Assembly (NCBI RefSeq): GCF_000372745.1
Contig: NZ_KB889741.1
Span: 62,001-126,000 of the forward strand
Origin: Embleya scabrispora DSM 41855
GTDB lineage: Bacteria > Actinomycetota > Actinomycetes > Streptomycetales > Streptomycetaceae
Direction of reading: 5' to 3'
Length of the DNA: 64,000 bases
Shown here: positions 50,690 to 58,726 of the stretch, in pieces
Layout: each line of letters begins with the position of its first letter
How positions within the stretch are numbered: position 1 is the stretch's first letter
Notes under the pieces: generated by a model
What the model saw: the letters and a program-made list of their open reading frames with translations, nothing else
Told to the model about the DNA's origin: nothing
Databases searched by the model: none
Made by a program: the position numbers and the translations under genes

Positions 50690-51757
50690 TCACCCCCCGT
50701 TCAACTCGCCGACGATCGAAGCCGGGCTGTGTCCGCTCCCGTCGGATTGCCGATGGAAGTCCACCGCGACGAAGTTCGGGTTCCGCCCCGCCGCCGGTTC
50801 GCACTGCTGTGCGATGCGGTTGCGGAGCTTGGTCCCGTTGTCCAGGGCGGCGGTCCCGATCGTCGGCACATTGCGGAAGTGGCTCATCGCGAACAACCGG
50901 CGGAAACCGGGTTCGGTCCGGTTCAGCGGGACGTCGGACCACCGGCTCGTGCAGGCCAGGTCGTTGCCCAGGTCACCCAGGCTCCAGTAGTTCTGCACGG
51001 TCCAGTCCTTGTCGTACATCACGCCCAGGCCCTCCTTGCCGGGCTTGTCGGAGAAGAGCAGCAGGCGCTTGTCGGCGGTGACCATGTCCGCCACCCTGGG
51101 CCAGCCGTTGTTCCGCACGCCGGCGGTGTCCGGCCGAAACAGCAGGTCCGGCAGCCCGCGCACCTGTTCCAGGGAGCGACGGAGCCGGTCGGTGTCGACG
51201 TAGTCCTCCAGGAACACGGTCACCACCTCCAGCGGATTCGCGTTCAGGAAGTCGACCACGGTCTGCATCGCCCCGGCGAAGCTCTGCCGGGGCAGCGCGT
51301 AGGTCACCCCCGCGAACGCCTTGCAGTCCCCGTGACACAGGTACACGTCGCTCGGGTAGCAATCGCTGCCGAAACTGATGATGCACAGGCCGGTGCTGTG
51401 CTCGTACCAGTGCGTGTCGAGCATCAGCCCGCGTACGCCCCGGTCCAACTGCCCGCGGATGGACTCGGACTGGTTGACCGAGGACCATCGCGAGTCCTCG
51501 TAGTTGGTGAACGAGTTGTGCGTGGTCAGCGAAGTGACCTGATCGAGGCGGTCGTTGCCCCAACGTTGCTCCGCGGCGGTGAGGGGTGCCGCGGTGGCGG
51601 TGCCGGAGACGGTCGAGGGGACGAGGGCGGCCAGGAGCGCGAATACCATGACCAGGAGCCCGGGGCCGGGCCGGCCGATGAAGCGCAACCTGCTGCGGGA
51701 TCGGGGGCGTTCCCCGAATCCTGGGGTGGCGGCCGGTATGCCGCTGGAAGAGTCCAT
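50690..51757 (-). CDS. Secreted PI-PLC X-domain-like phosphodiesterase
   Basis: 355 residues from ATG 51757. The signal/anchor helix GLLVMVFALLAALVPSTVSG is followed by a TIM-barrel-like domain. Catalytic-type His residues are in TSLTTHNSFTNYED and YLCHGDCKAF, with the acidic MLDTHWYEH between. Cys pairs suggest an exported enzyme that cleaves inositol- or glycerophospholipids. TACGTT lies 8 bases upstream and there is no ribosome site, so the gene is probably leaderless. It starts 61 bases after the lanC stop on the same strand, so read-through from the lan operon is possible. A role in lanthipeptide action is speculative. Confidence 0.8.
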   Translation of the reverse strand: MDSSSGIPAATPGFGERPRSRSRLRFIGRPGPGLLVMVFALLAALVPSTVSGTATAAPLTAAEQRWGNDRLDQVTSLTTHNSFTNYEDSRWSSVNQSESIRGQLDRGVRGLMLDTHWYEHSTGLCIISFGSDCYPSDVYLCHGDCKAFAGVTYALPRQSFAGAMQTVVDFLNANPLEVVTVFLEDYVDTDRLRRSLEQVRGLPDLLFRPDTAGVRNNGWPRVADMVTADKRLLLFSDKPGKEGLGVMYDKDWTVQNYWSLGDLGNDLACTSRWSDVPLNRTEPGFRRLFAMSHFRNVPTIGTAALDNGTKLRNRIAQQCEPAAGRNPNFVAVDFHRQSDGSGHSPASIVGELNGG

Positions 51758-51818
51758 GGCAGGGGAACGTACTCGGAACCGGTCGCGTTGTGACCCCCGT
51801 CGACCGGGTGAGCCGGGA

Positions 51819-53177
51819 TCACGCCACCAGGAGCGCCTGATCCCACCCGGCCGTTGCCCGCCCCTCGGCGTACGCGTCCAGGGCGAGTGCGACGCCCGCC
51901 GCACCCTCCAGGAAGGCCGGTACGTCCACGCCCTGCGGGACGCGCGTCATCGTCGAGCGGAAGCCGAAGCGGTACTCGTCGTGATACTGGGCCAGCACCA
52001 GCGCGGCCAACTCGTCCCGGACGGCGGGCAGTCGGGCGTCGTCCAGGTGTTCGCCCAGCAGGCCGAGCAGGTGCAGCAGGCCGCCCCAGCCGTGACACAG
52101 CGCCGGATCGTCGATGCCCCAGTCCGCGATCGGCGTGTCGAGCAGGTCGGTGAGCGAACGGCGGGTGAGCTCGTGCCAGTCGGGTCGGTCGAGGGCGAGC
52201 GCCGCCAACTGGACCGCACGGGAGACCCCGGGGGCGCCGTAGCACCAGGACGGGCGCTGCGCCGGGGCGTCCGGGTCCGGTGCGGTCGCCCACTGCTCCA
52301 GCGTCCGAAAGGCCGGCCACCACAGGGCGTCGCCGGTGGGGACGGCGCACTCGGCGAGCAGCGCCACCAGTTGTTCGAGCGCGGCGCGTTGTCCCGGTAC
52401 CCGCACGTCCGCCCGCCAGGCCAGCGCGAGCAGCGCCAGCGGCCCGGCGATGCCGTGCGACAGGCCCAGGTTGAGATGGCCGGTGGGCATCTCCACCTCC
52501 TGGCCCAGCTTGGGCGCGGCCAGGGTCCACCAGCGCGGCACCCGGCGACCCCGATGCAGGATCTCCCCCTCGGACAGGCCGACCAGGTAGGACAGCACCA
52601 TCCGCAACTCGTCGCCGGCGGCGTCGCGTGCCAGCAGGTAGCGGCCGACCCCGCTGAGCCCTCGGACGGTCTCGAACTCGCCGTTCGTGCTCAGCGGCGC
52701 GTTGGTGCGCGGGCGTGGCAGCGCCGCCCGGACCACCCGGCGCTGGTGCTCGTCCATACGGGCCAGGGCGTTCACATACCCGCCGGTCGCGCGGTGGGCG
52801 ACCAGCGTGGCGAACGCGACCGAGCCCGGCCCGGTGAAGATGCCGGCCGCCGGAAAACGCTCCCCCGCCAGTACCTCCATCGCCTTGCCCAGGTGGGCGT
52901 GTGCCCGGGCGGCGTGCTCGGGTCCGCGCGGGGTGCTGCCGCTGAAGGCCAGCGAGACGCCCGGGAATCCGCTGGACAGCGACAGGTCCACCCACAGCGG
53001 TTGATCGTCGCCGTCCCAGGACATCTCGGCCAGGACGTCGGTATCGGCGGCGACCGCCGCCGGATCGGCGAGCCGCTCCAACACCCGCGCCACCATCGCA
53101 CGCGCCTGGTCGGCGAAGCGGGGTTCGGCGGGTGCGCCGACCGTGGTCGTCGTACCCTCCCGCGCCGGCTCAGTCAT
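51819..53177 (-). CDS. lanC: Lanthipeptide cyclase LanC
   Basis: 452 residues from ATG 53177, overlapping the lanB stop by 8 bases. The zinc ligands are in place: Cys in RPSWCYGAPGVSRAV (~311) and Cys-His in PALCHGWGGLLHLL (~360). The double alpha-barrel pattern of LanC is seen in LSLSSGFPGVSLAFSGS, HGIAGPLALLALAW and AAGVALALDAYAE. It adds Cys thiols to the dehydrated Ser/Thr made by LanB, forming lanthionine rings. Size and motifs are complete. Confidence 0.94.
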   Translation of the reverse strand: MTEPAREGTTTTVGAPAEPRFADQARAMVARVLERLADPAAVAADTDVLAEMSWDGDDQPLWVDLSLSSGFPGVSLAFSGSTPRGPEHAARAHAHLGKAMEVLAGERFPAAGIFTGPGSVAFATLVAHRATGGYVNALARMDEHQRRVVRAALPRPRTNAPLSTNGEFETVRGLSGVGRYLLARDAAGDELRMVLSYLVGLSEGEILHRGRRVPRWWTLAAPKLGQEVEMPTGHLNLGLSHGIAGPLALLALAWRADVRVPGQRAALEQLVALLAECAVPTGDALWWPAFRTLEQWATAPDPDAPAQRPSWCYGAPGVSRAVQLAALALDRPDWHELTRRSLTDLLDTPIADWGIDDPALCHGWGGLLHLLGLLGEHLDDARLPAVRDELAALVLAQYHDEYRFGFRSTMTRVPQGVDVPAFLEGAAGVALALDAYAEGRATAGWDQALLVA

Positions 53178-56100
53178 TCCGCTCGTCCCTCTCCTGATCG
53201 TTCGCGGCCTCGGCGGCAACGGGTTCGGCGGTAACAGGGTCGCCGGTCGCGGTCTTCGCGCCCGTGCGATCGGCGCCCGAGCCCGCTGCCCCGGACCGTC
53301 CCGGCGCGTGCGCGAGCCGGCCCAGATGGTCACTCGCGATTCCGCGCAGGATGGCGTAGCCGCGCTGTTCGCTCGCTCGGTCGATGCCGATCAGTCGGTT
53401 GTGCTGCATGTGCAACAACCCGAGTACGGCGTTCTCGTGCGCGGCGCCGGCCGGCCGGCGGCCCGCGTCGGAGAGCACGGTCGCGCCGTACGCACGACCG
53501 TACTCCGGCCGCGTCCACAACCGGGCCAGCGCCGGGACGCCCAGCCGCTCGCCGACCGCCGCGGCGGTGTGGCCGGGCCGGATCAGGTCCCGGACCAGCG
53601 CCCGATGTCGGCGGAACGCGCTCTGGTCCGGGTCCTTGACGAACGCGTACTCCACCCACGAGGGCCAGTCCCAGTCGCCCAGGCTCTCCAGGAGCAGTGC
53701 GTGGTTGACCGCGATCAGCACCTCGTCCGGCACCGCGAGCGCACCGCGTGCGCGCAGGCCCAGTTGGGCGATCGCGGACCTGCTGTCCAGGGTGAACAGG
53801 CGCTCCGCGGCCGCCGGCCCGTTCGGCCCGCCGTAGCGTTGGGTCTCCGGCTCGTACACGTCCAGCGCCATCGTGCGGATCGCGCCCGCCCCGCGCATTG
53901 CCCGTACGTGCCTGGCCAATTCGGGCAGCACCCGGTTGCGCAGCGAGGCCGGGTCGCCGTGCAGGCGGATCCTGATGTGCGGGTCCGGGTCCAGGTATCG
54001 GATGAAGAACCAGCGGTCGACGTGCTCGCCGACGTCGGCGAGCAGCGCGGGCAGGTGCACCCGGAGCAGTTCGTCGTGGGTGTCCGGCGTCGCGTACAGC
54101 TTCGCGAACAACCAGTCCTCGCCCGGCAGATGGTAGCCGGTGGCGGGCCCGGCGGCGGGTTCGGGCGCGACCGGGGCGGTCGTGGGCAGCGCCCGGGCGG
54201 CGGCGCGGCGGGTCAGCGGGACGACCACTTCGGTGCTGTGCCCGTCCGCCCAGCCGAAGCCGCGGCCGTCCTCGCTCGGATCCTCCAGCAGCGCGACCCG
54301 GCCCCGGCGCACCTCGTGGCGCAGCAGCGTGCGGTGCCAGGGCGTGGCCAGATCCAGGCCGTACACCCGGTCCCAGTGCACCACCTGCACCCGGTCCGGC
54401 ACGCCGTAGCGGTCGCTCCACTCGCGCAGCGCGCGGTCGAACTCGGGCGGGTCCTCGGCCCCCGCGTACATCGCACGGTCCGGGGTCCAGCGTTTGGGTG
54501 CGACGACGACCCGGCCGAAGGTCACCCTCGGCAGCAGCGGCAGTGCCTCCAGGCCGGTCCAGTCCCATCCGGTCCAGGTCCGGGACCGGCCGAAGACGAT
54601 GTCCACCATCAGTCGGACCACCTTGGGCGCCTCGCGATCGAGGGCCAGCATGTGCGGCACCACGGGCATCACCCGCTGTCCGGTCCGGGGCAGGATCAGC
54701 TTCAGACCGGCCGGGTCCACACCCACGAGCAGCTCGCGCCAGTCCAGGCTGTGCGGGTCGCGCCGATCGGTGTACACCCCGACCGGGATCTCGTGGGACA
54801 GCAGGCGAGGTACCTGGATCATGTTCAGCGCGCGGGCGGTGTGCGGCCGGAACGAGATCTGCGCGGGCACCGCGTCGACGTCCGCCGCAGCCGCCACCAG
54901 CTTGGCCAACGTGTCGCCGCTGTCCGTGAGTTCGGCGAAGCGTCCGGCCATCGAGCCGGCCACCCAGGAGCCCGCGTGCGCGGTGCCGACCAGCTTGAAG
55001 CGGCCCTGGTCCAGTGCGGCGGCGTCGGATGCGAGGAGTTGGAAGCACAGGTCGAGCGAGTTCGGCGGTGCGGCGGCTTCGCCGCCCTCGGACTGCGCGG
55101 TGCCGGCGAGCAGTTCGATCAGGTCCGGGGTCAGCCGCAGTTCGCGGTCCTCGCGCAACAGCGCCTCCTGGACCAACTCGGCGATCAGCACCCGCCGGTC
55201 GCGGCCGGGTCGGTAACCGGTGGTGGGCTGTTCGCCCGGCGCCAGGCGTTCGCCGTAGCCGGTCGGGAAGCCCAGGCCGCGATGCGGGTCCACGAGTTCG
55301 GCCAGCGGGACGGTTCGGGTGGTGCCATACCGCTCGATGAACCGATTTCGGTAGTCGCGCATGTGTTCGTGGGTGACCCACGCGTCGGACAGCGTCCACA
55401 TCGCGTCGGCGTAGGCGCTTGCCTCCTCGCCCACGGCCCGGGGCAGGGTCAGTTCGGCGTCCATCCGCAGATCCACCTGGACCGGCGGCCGGACGGCGTC
55501 CGCGCGCGGATCGACCAGGGCCATCAACCGGTGCCAGGACTCGGTGCCCTCGCCGGGCCGGGCCTTCTCGTATTCGCGCACCGCGGCCCGCGTCGCCCGG
55601 ACTTCGGCGGCCACGGCGGGCAGTTCCTCGACCGCGGCCTCGATGCGATCGAGCAGTGCCTCGTCGAGCCGGTGCGGGGTGATCGAGCTGAGCAGGAAGC
55701 CGTGTTGCAGCAGTTGCGCCACCGACGCGTCGAGCCGGTCGCGGGGTGCGCCGGGGAATGCCTCGGCGGCTCGATCGAGCAGGGTCCGGTACGGGACGGG
55801 GTGCGGTGCGGCCGCGCGGATGTGTGCGACCAGTGGGCTGTGCCGCACCGAGATCTCCCGCTCGGGCCCGGACAGCACGAGCCGGTCGCCGCGTACCCGA
55901 CACAGGTCGTTGAGCACCACGTCGACGCGTCGGCGGACCTCGGGCGCGGCGAGCCAGGCCCGCACCCGCTCGTCCAGTCGGCCGGCGTCCAGGCGGACCG
56001 CCTTGGTGCCGGGGCCGTGCACCCGCGCTCGTGCGGATGTTCCCAGGTGGGCGGTGGTCACGCCGGCGAACAGGCCGAACGGGGTGGGCCGGCCGCCCAT

Positions 56101-56472
56101 CCGCAGCGCGTACCGGGTCACCGACAGCGCGGTGCCGGTCAGCCGCTTCGGCCCGAGGTCCGCGCCCGCGTCGAGCCGGTCCAGGGCGGCGGACAGGCTG
56201 CCGCTGGCAACCCGTACCGCCTCGCGAAGCAGCGGGTCGGCGATGATCCGGCGCAGCCCCTCGGCGGTGTGCGCGTCGGCCGTGTCCGGGACCGGTGCGG
56301 CGCGCGCGGGGCCCGGGTCCGTCCCGCCGCGCGGCACGCTCGCCATCCGCACGAAGACGGGGCCGGCCGGTTCGTATTGGTTGTCTCGCGCGTCGTCGCG
56401 TCCCGTGTAGGGACCGTCGACGTGCCCAGGATTCCGCTCGGAGTGTCGCACCGTGTTCCGCACCGACCCCAT
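53170..56472 (-). CDS. lanB: Class I lanthipeptide dehydratase LanB
   Basis: About 1100 residues from ATG 56472. The start is uncertain because no clear ribosome site is present. The glutamylation domain comes first (VFVRMASVPR, then TPFGLFAGVTTAHLG, the P-F-G-L-F motif, and ISFRPHTARALNMIQVPRLL). The C-terminal elimination domain begins near residue 780 with EDWLFAKLYATPDTHDELLR and has WFFIRYLDPDPHIRIRLHG. Both halves in one chain mark a full-length, not split, LanB. It uses Glu-tRNA to activate and then dehydrate Ser/Thr in the precursor. It follows lanA and overlaps lanC. Confidence 0.94.
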   Translation of the reverse strand: MGSVRNTVRHSERNPGHVDGPYTGRDDARDNQYEPAGPVFVRMASVPRGGTDPGPARAAPVPDTADAHTAEGLRRIIADPLLREAVRVASGSLSAALDRLDAGADLGPKRLTGTALSVTRYALRMGGRPTPFGLFAGVTTAHLGTSARARVHGPGTKAVRLDAGRLDERVRAWLAAPEVRRRVDVVLNDLCRVRGDRLVLSGPEREISVRHSPLVAHIRAAAPHPVPYRTLLDRAAEAFPGAPRDRLDASVAQLLQHGFLLSSITPHRLDEALLDRIEAAVEELPAVAAEVRATRAAVREYEKARPGEGTESWHRLMALVDPRADAVRPPVQVDLRMDAELTLPRAVGEEASAYADAMWTLSDAWVTHEHMRDYRNRFIERYGTTRTVPLAELVDPHRGLGFPTGYGERLAPGEQPTTGYRPGRDRRVLIAELVQEALLREDRELRLTPDLIELLAGTAQSEGGEAAAPPNSLDLCFQLLASDAAALDQGRFKLVGTAHAGSWVAGSMAGRFAELTDSGDTLAKLVAAAADVDAVPAQISFRPHTARALNMIQVPRLLSHEIPVGVYTDRRDPHSLDWRELLVGVDPAGLKLILPRTGQRVMPVVPHMLALDREAPKVVRLMVDIVFGRSRTWTGWDWTGLEALPLLPRVTFGRVVVAPKRWTPDRAMYAGAEDPPEFDRALREWSDRYGVPDRVQVVHWDRVYGLDLATPWHRTLLRHEVRRGRVALLEDPSEDGRGFGWADGHSTEVVVPLTRRAAARALPTTAPVAPEPAAGPATGYHLPGEDWLFAKLYATPDTHDELLRVHLPALLADVGEHVDRWFFIRYLDPDPHIRIRLHGDPASLRNRVLPELARHVRAMRGAGAIRTMALDVYEPETQRYGGPNGPAAAERLFTLDSRSAIAQLGLRARGALAVPDEVLIAVNHALLLESLGDWDWPSWVEYAFVKDPDQSAFRRHRALVRDLIRPGHTAAAVGERLGVPALARLWTRPEYGRAYGATVLSDAGRRPAGAAHENAVLGLLHMQHNRLIGIDRASEQRGYAILRGIASDHLGRLAHAPGRSGAAGSGADRTGAKTATGDPVTAEPVAAEAANDQERDERND

Positions 56473-56506
56473 GCCCGTGTGACCGGCTCTCGCCGAAGGA
56501 TGACAC

Positions 56507-56536
56507 CCGGGGGCGGGCGCCACCGCCCACCCCCGG
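56507..56536 (-). terminator. Strong hairpin between lanA and lanB
   Basis: A 13-bp GC stem with one mismatch (56507-56519 with 56524-56536) and a 4-base loop begins 9 bases after the lanA stop and ends 34 bases before the lanB ATG. It would act as a partial terminator or 3' stabiliser, giving more precursor than enzyme. Confidence 0.65.
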
Positions 56537-56545
56537 AATTGCAGG

Positions 56546-56725
56546 TCAGGCGCAGCAGAGCGGGCAGCGCGACTGCACGCCGTACGTGCTCGGCGAGGTC
56601 CAGCCGCCGCCGGCCGCACCGAAGTCGGCGGCTTCGAGCTCGCCTTCCGCGATACGGACGTCGAGGTCGAAGTCGGCGAAGTCGCGCGTCTCGGTGGTTT
56701 CTTCGAGCAGAATCTTGTCGTTCAT
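56546..56725 (-). CDS. lanA: Class I lanthipeptide precursor LanA
   Basis: 59 residues, starting MNDKILLEETTETRDFADFD at ATG 56725 with GGGAG 5 bases upstream. The acidic leader holds FDLDVRI, equivalent to the F-N/D-L-D box recognised by LanB. After the Gly-rich stretch FGAAGGG comes the predicted core WTSPSTYGVQSRCPLCCA: five Ser/Thr and three Cys, enough for three thioether rings plus up to two dehydro residues. The T-S-x-S start and C-x-x-C-C end recall lipid-II-type actinomycete lantibiotics such as planosporicin, but the two central Cys and rings are missing. The leader cleavage site is not known. Confidence 0.85.
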   Translation of the reverse strand: MNDKILLEETTETRDFADFDLDVRIAEGELEAADFGAAGGGWTSPSTYGVQSRCPLCCA

Positions 56726-57214
56726 GACAACTCCCGCGATATCGGTCGCAGCGCTTTGGTGGGTGCCGCGAATCCAGGAGACCTGTTTGATCTCGGAGAG
56801 GACGCTAAGCGTTGAATAGGCGGCCGAACAAGAACGATTACCAGCCATCCGCGCCGGCCGGAAATCTCCCTGTGGAAAACGCAATCAGGCTCCTACCCTG
56901 CAAGGATGCCGAGCGGGTGCGGGCTCGTCCGGCGTCTTCACAAGGGGGTTGCCCTGCGATGCGATGAGGCGGTCCGGTGAATCCCGGTTAACCGATTCCG
57001 TTGGCATCTTCTGCATCGTGAACATTCCGCGCGGCAATTTTTCGGCGAGTATCTATCGTCTTCGCAATCTATTCGAATGCGCCGCCGGGTCCATTCGAAA
57101 AGGATCTTCCGCAGCCGAACTTCGCACCCGCGCTTCGGCACCGAACGTCGCGGCCGTGATCTCCGGATCGATCCGGCACCGTTCATGCGGGGTGTCCGGT
57201 CCGGAACCGCCGGA
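56726..57214. other. Upstream region of lanA, no gene seen
   Basis: About 490 bases, clearly less GC-rich than the genes (around 57,000-57,120 especially). It contains ACGCTAAGCGT, a perfect 11-base palindrome at 56802-56812 about 80 bases before lanA, and CGGTTAACCG at 56985-56994. These may be regulator sites. Reading frames are not protein-like. Confidence 0.45.
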
Positions 57215-57832
57215 TCACCAGCCGTGGTGTGGGGGGTCGTTCATCGGTGCGCCGTCGCCGACCGGTGGCAGGTCGCCGCGCTCCACCGGTGTGTTCGCGG
57301 TGCTCGGTCCCGGGCGGGGCGTGAGCGTGCCGGGAGCCGGGGCGGGGACCTCGGCCGGGCGGGCGTCCCGCAGCGCCGCGTGCAGGGTGACCCGGTCGAC
57401 CTCGTTCGGGTCGGCCCACACCCACACGACCAGGCCGTCGCCAGCGCGGGCGTAGGTGTGCTCGGCCGGCGTGCTGCGGTACCAAGCGTCGCCGTCGGCC
57501 ACGCATGTCTCGCCGGCCGGCGGATTCGGCGGGCAGGCCGCGGAGTTCGGGTCGCCCGCGTCCACGCCGAGGTGAATCTGCCCGCCCTGCGCCGATACGT
57601 AGACCGACTGGAAGCCGGTGTCCCCGTAGACCGCGACCGACTGCGGCGCGAGCACGTAGCCGGGCACGTCGACGACGTGCACGAATCGGGGTTCGACCGC
57701 CGCGGGCGGTGTACCGGCGAGGGTGGGGCGATCCGCCACCGGGCTCCGACCGGCCTCGGTGTTCCCGCACCCGACCAGTAACAGCGCCGCGAACAGTGCG
57801 ACCCCTGCGGTGAATCCCCCACGAGTGTCCAT
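57215..57832 (-). CDS. Secreted lipoprotein of unknown function
   Basis: 205 residues from ATG 57832. The signal has lipobox LLVGC after FTAGVALFAALLLVGCGNTE. The mature domain (~130 residues) is beta-rich (RFVHVVDVPGYVLAPQSVAV, YVSAQGGQIHLGVDAGDPNS) with Cys residues in AACPPNPPAGETCVADG, then a Pro-rich tail. TAGGGT lies exactly 7 bases upstream of the ATG with no ribosome site, so it is probably leaderless. I recognise no family. It sits between the lan locus and the gene-fragment mosaic. Confidence 0.8.
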   Translation of the reverse strand: MDTRGGFTAGVALFAALLLVGCGNTEAGRSPVADRPTLAGTPPAAVEPRFVHVVDVPGYVLAPQSVAVYGDTGFQSVYVSAQGGQIHLGVDAGDPNSAACPPNPPAGETCVADGDAWYRSTPAEHTYARAGDGLVVWVWADPNEVDRVTLHAALRDARPAEVPAPAPGTLTPRPGPSTANTPVERGDLPPVGDGAPMNDPPHHGW

Positions 57833-57893
57833 GCGGCGCACCCTAACCGAGGGCCCGGACGGTGCCGAGGTCGCCGCGGGTCGGGCGGCGGGA

Positions 57894-58031
57894 TCAGGCC
57901 AGGGTCACCGTCACCGGGAGTTCCTTGATGCCGTTGACGAAGTTGGACCGGACTCGGCGGACCTCGCCCGCGAGCCGGATGTCGGCGATCCGGGGCAGCA
58001 GTTCCTCGAACATGATCCGCATCTCCAGGCG
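57894..58031 (-). pseudogene. Cytochrome P450 C-terminal fragment
   Basis: The last 45 codons of a P450: RLEMRIMFEELLPRIADIRL, AGEVRRVRSN, then FVNGIKELPVTVTLA and stop. In an intact enzyme this follows the heme-binding Cys loop, which is absent. It is joined, with a frame change, to the glutamine-synthetase-like fragment. Confidence 0.8.
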
Positions 58032-58254
58032 GTTTGGCCATGAACGTGGCCAACCTGCCCTCCAGGCACGCCAGTTCCTTGATCGCGGCCTTGAACCGGA
58101 AGGCCCGGTCGGCCGCGCCCAGCGCGTCGGAGTGGTCGAGGTTGATCTCGAACCGGCCAAAACAGTACTCGTGGTTGCCGGTGGTGGCGCCGATGCCCAG
58201 CGAGCCGAGGTTGCGCAGGGTGCGCAGCAGGTGCCCGTCCGGGTCGCCGCGGCG
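58032..58254 (-). pseudogene. Glutamine-synthetase-like internal fragment
   Basis: About 74 codons in frame with the permease fragment: RNLGSLGIGATTGNHEYCFG, RFEINLDHSDALGAADRAFR, FKAAIKELACLEGRLATFMA, KP. This matches the middle of GlnA-type enzymes of the gamma-glutamyl-amine kind (FEIN...D, then TFMAKP). It stops exactly where the next motif (S-G-x-H-x-H) should begin. Confidence 0.75.
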
Positions 58255-58256
58255 AC

Positions 58257-58590
58257 CGGCCACCCGGCCCAGGCCCTGCGCGACGTAGGCGTAGAAGGCG
58301 CCGGCGCCGGTGATGCGCCGGCTCATCGCGGCGTAGCCGACGCTGAACACCGCCGGCAGGGCGGCCGGTACGAGGTAGAGCGCGGGGATGCCGGAGGTGC
58401 CGGTGACCGCGAGGCGCTGCGGGATGCCGCCGGCGGCGACGGTCAGTGGGGCGGAGGCCGCCACCACGAAGAAGACGATGTGTGCGACGCCGAGCGAGCC
58501 GCGCGAGGGGGCGGCCGCGTGGGCGGTGGGGCTGTTCGTCGACGCTTGTCCGATTGTCTTGCCCGGCGCCTCCGAGGGGCGGAAGCCCAT
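58257..58590 (-). pseudogene. APC-family amino acid permease N-terminal fragment
   Basis: 112 codons from ATG 58590: GSLGVAHIVFFVVAASAPLT, VAAGGIPQRLAVTGTSGIPA, MSRRITGAGAFYAYVAQGLG. This is the start of an APC permease through its third helix. It ends after GRVAG and runs in frame into the glutamine-synthetase-like piece. It is divergent from the MarR gene, as an intact permease-enzyme operon would be. Confidence 0.8.
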
Positions 58591-58726
58591 TCGTTTGGAC
58601 CCGTACGGTTTGCGGGTGCCGCTGATCGTACGGATGCAAACAGGTCGCCACAAGGACTAGATTTCGGGATGCGGAAGGCGTATCGGGGCACCACCCGGAC
58701 GCGGACGACGAGGAAGGGCGGAGCAC

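Noticed and set aside
53143-56727. 1194-codon plus-strand frame opposite lanB and lanA
   Set aside because: It is a shadow of lanB, whose domains and motifs are unmistakable.
57241-58653. A single 470-residue minus-strand gene covering the permease and glutamine-synthetase-like pieces
   Set aside because: Only the first ~210 residues match anything. The rest is out of frame with, and overlaps, the P450 tail and the lipoprotein gene.
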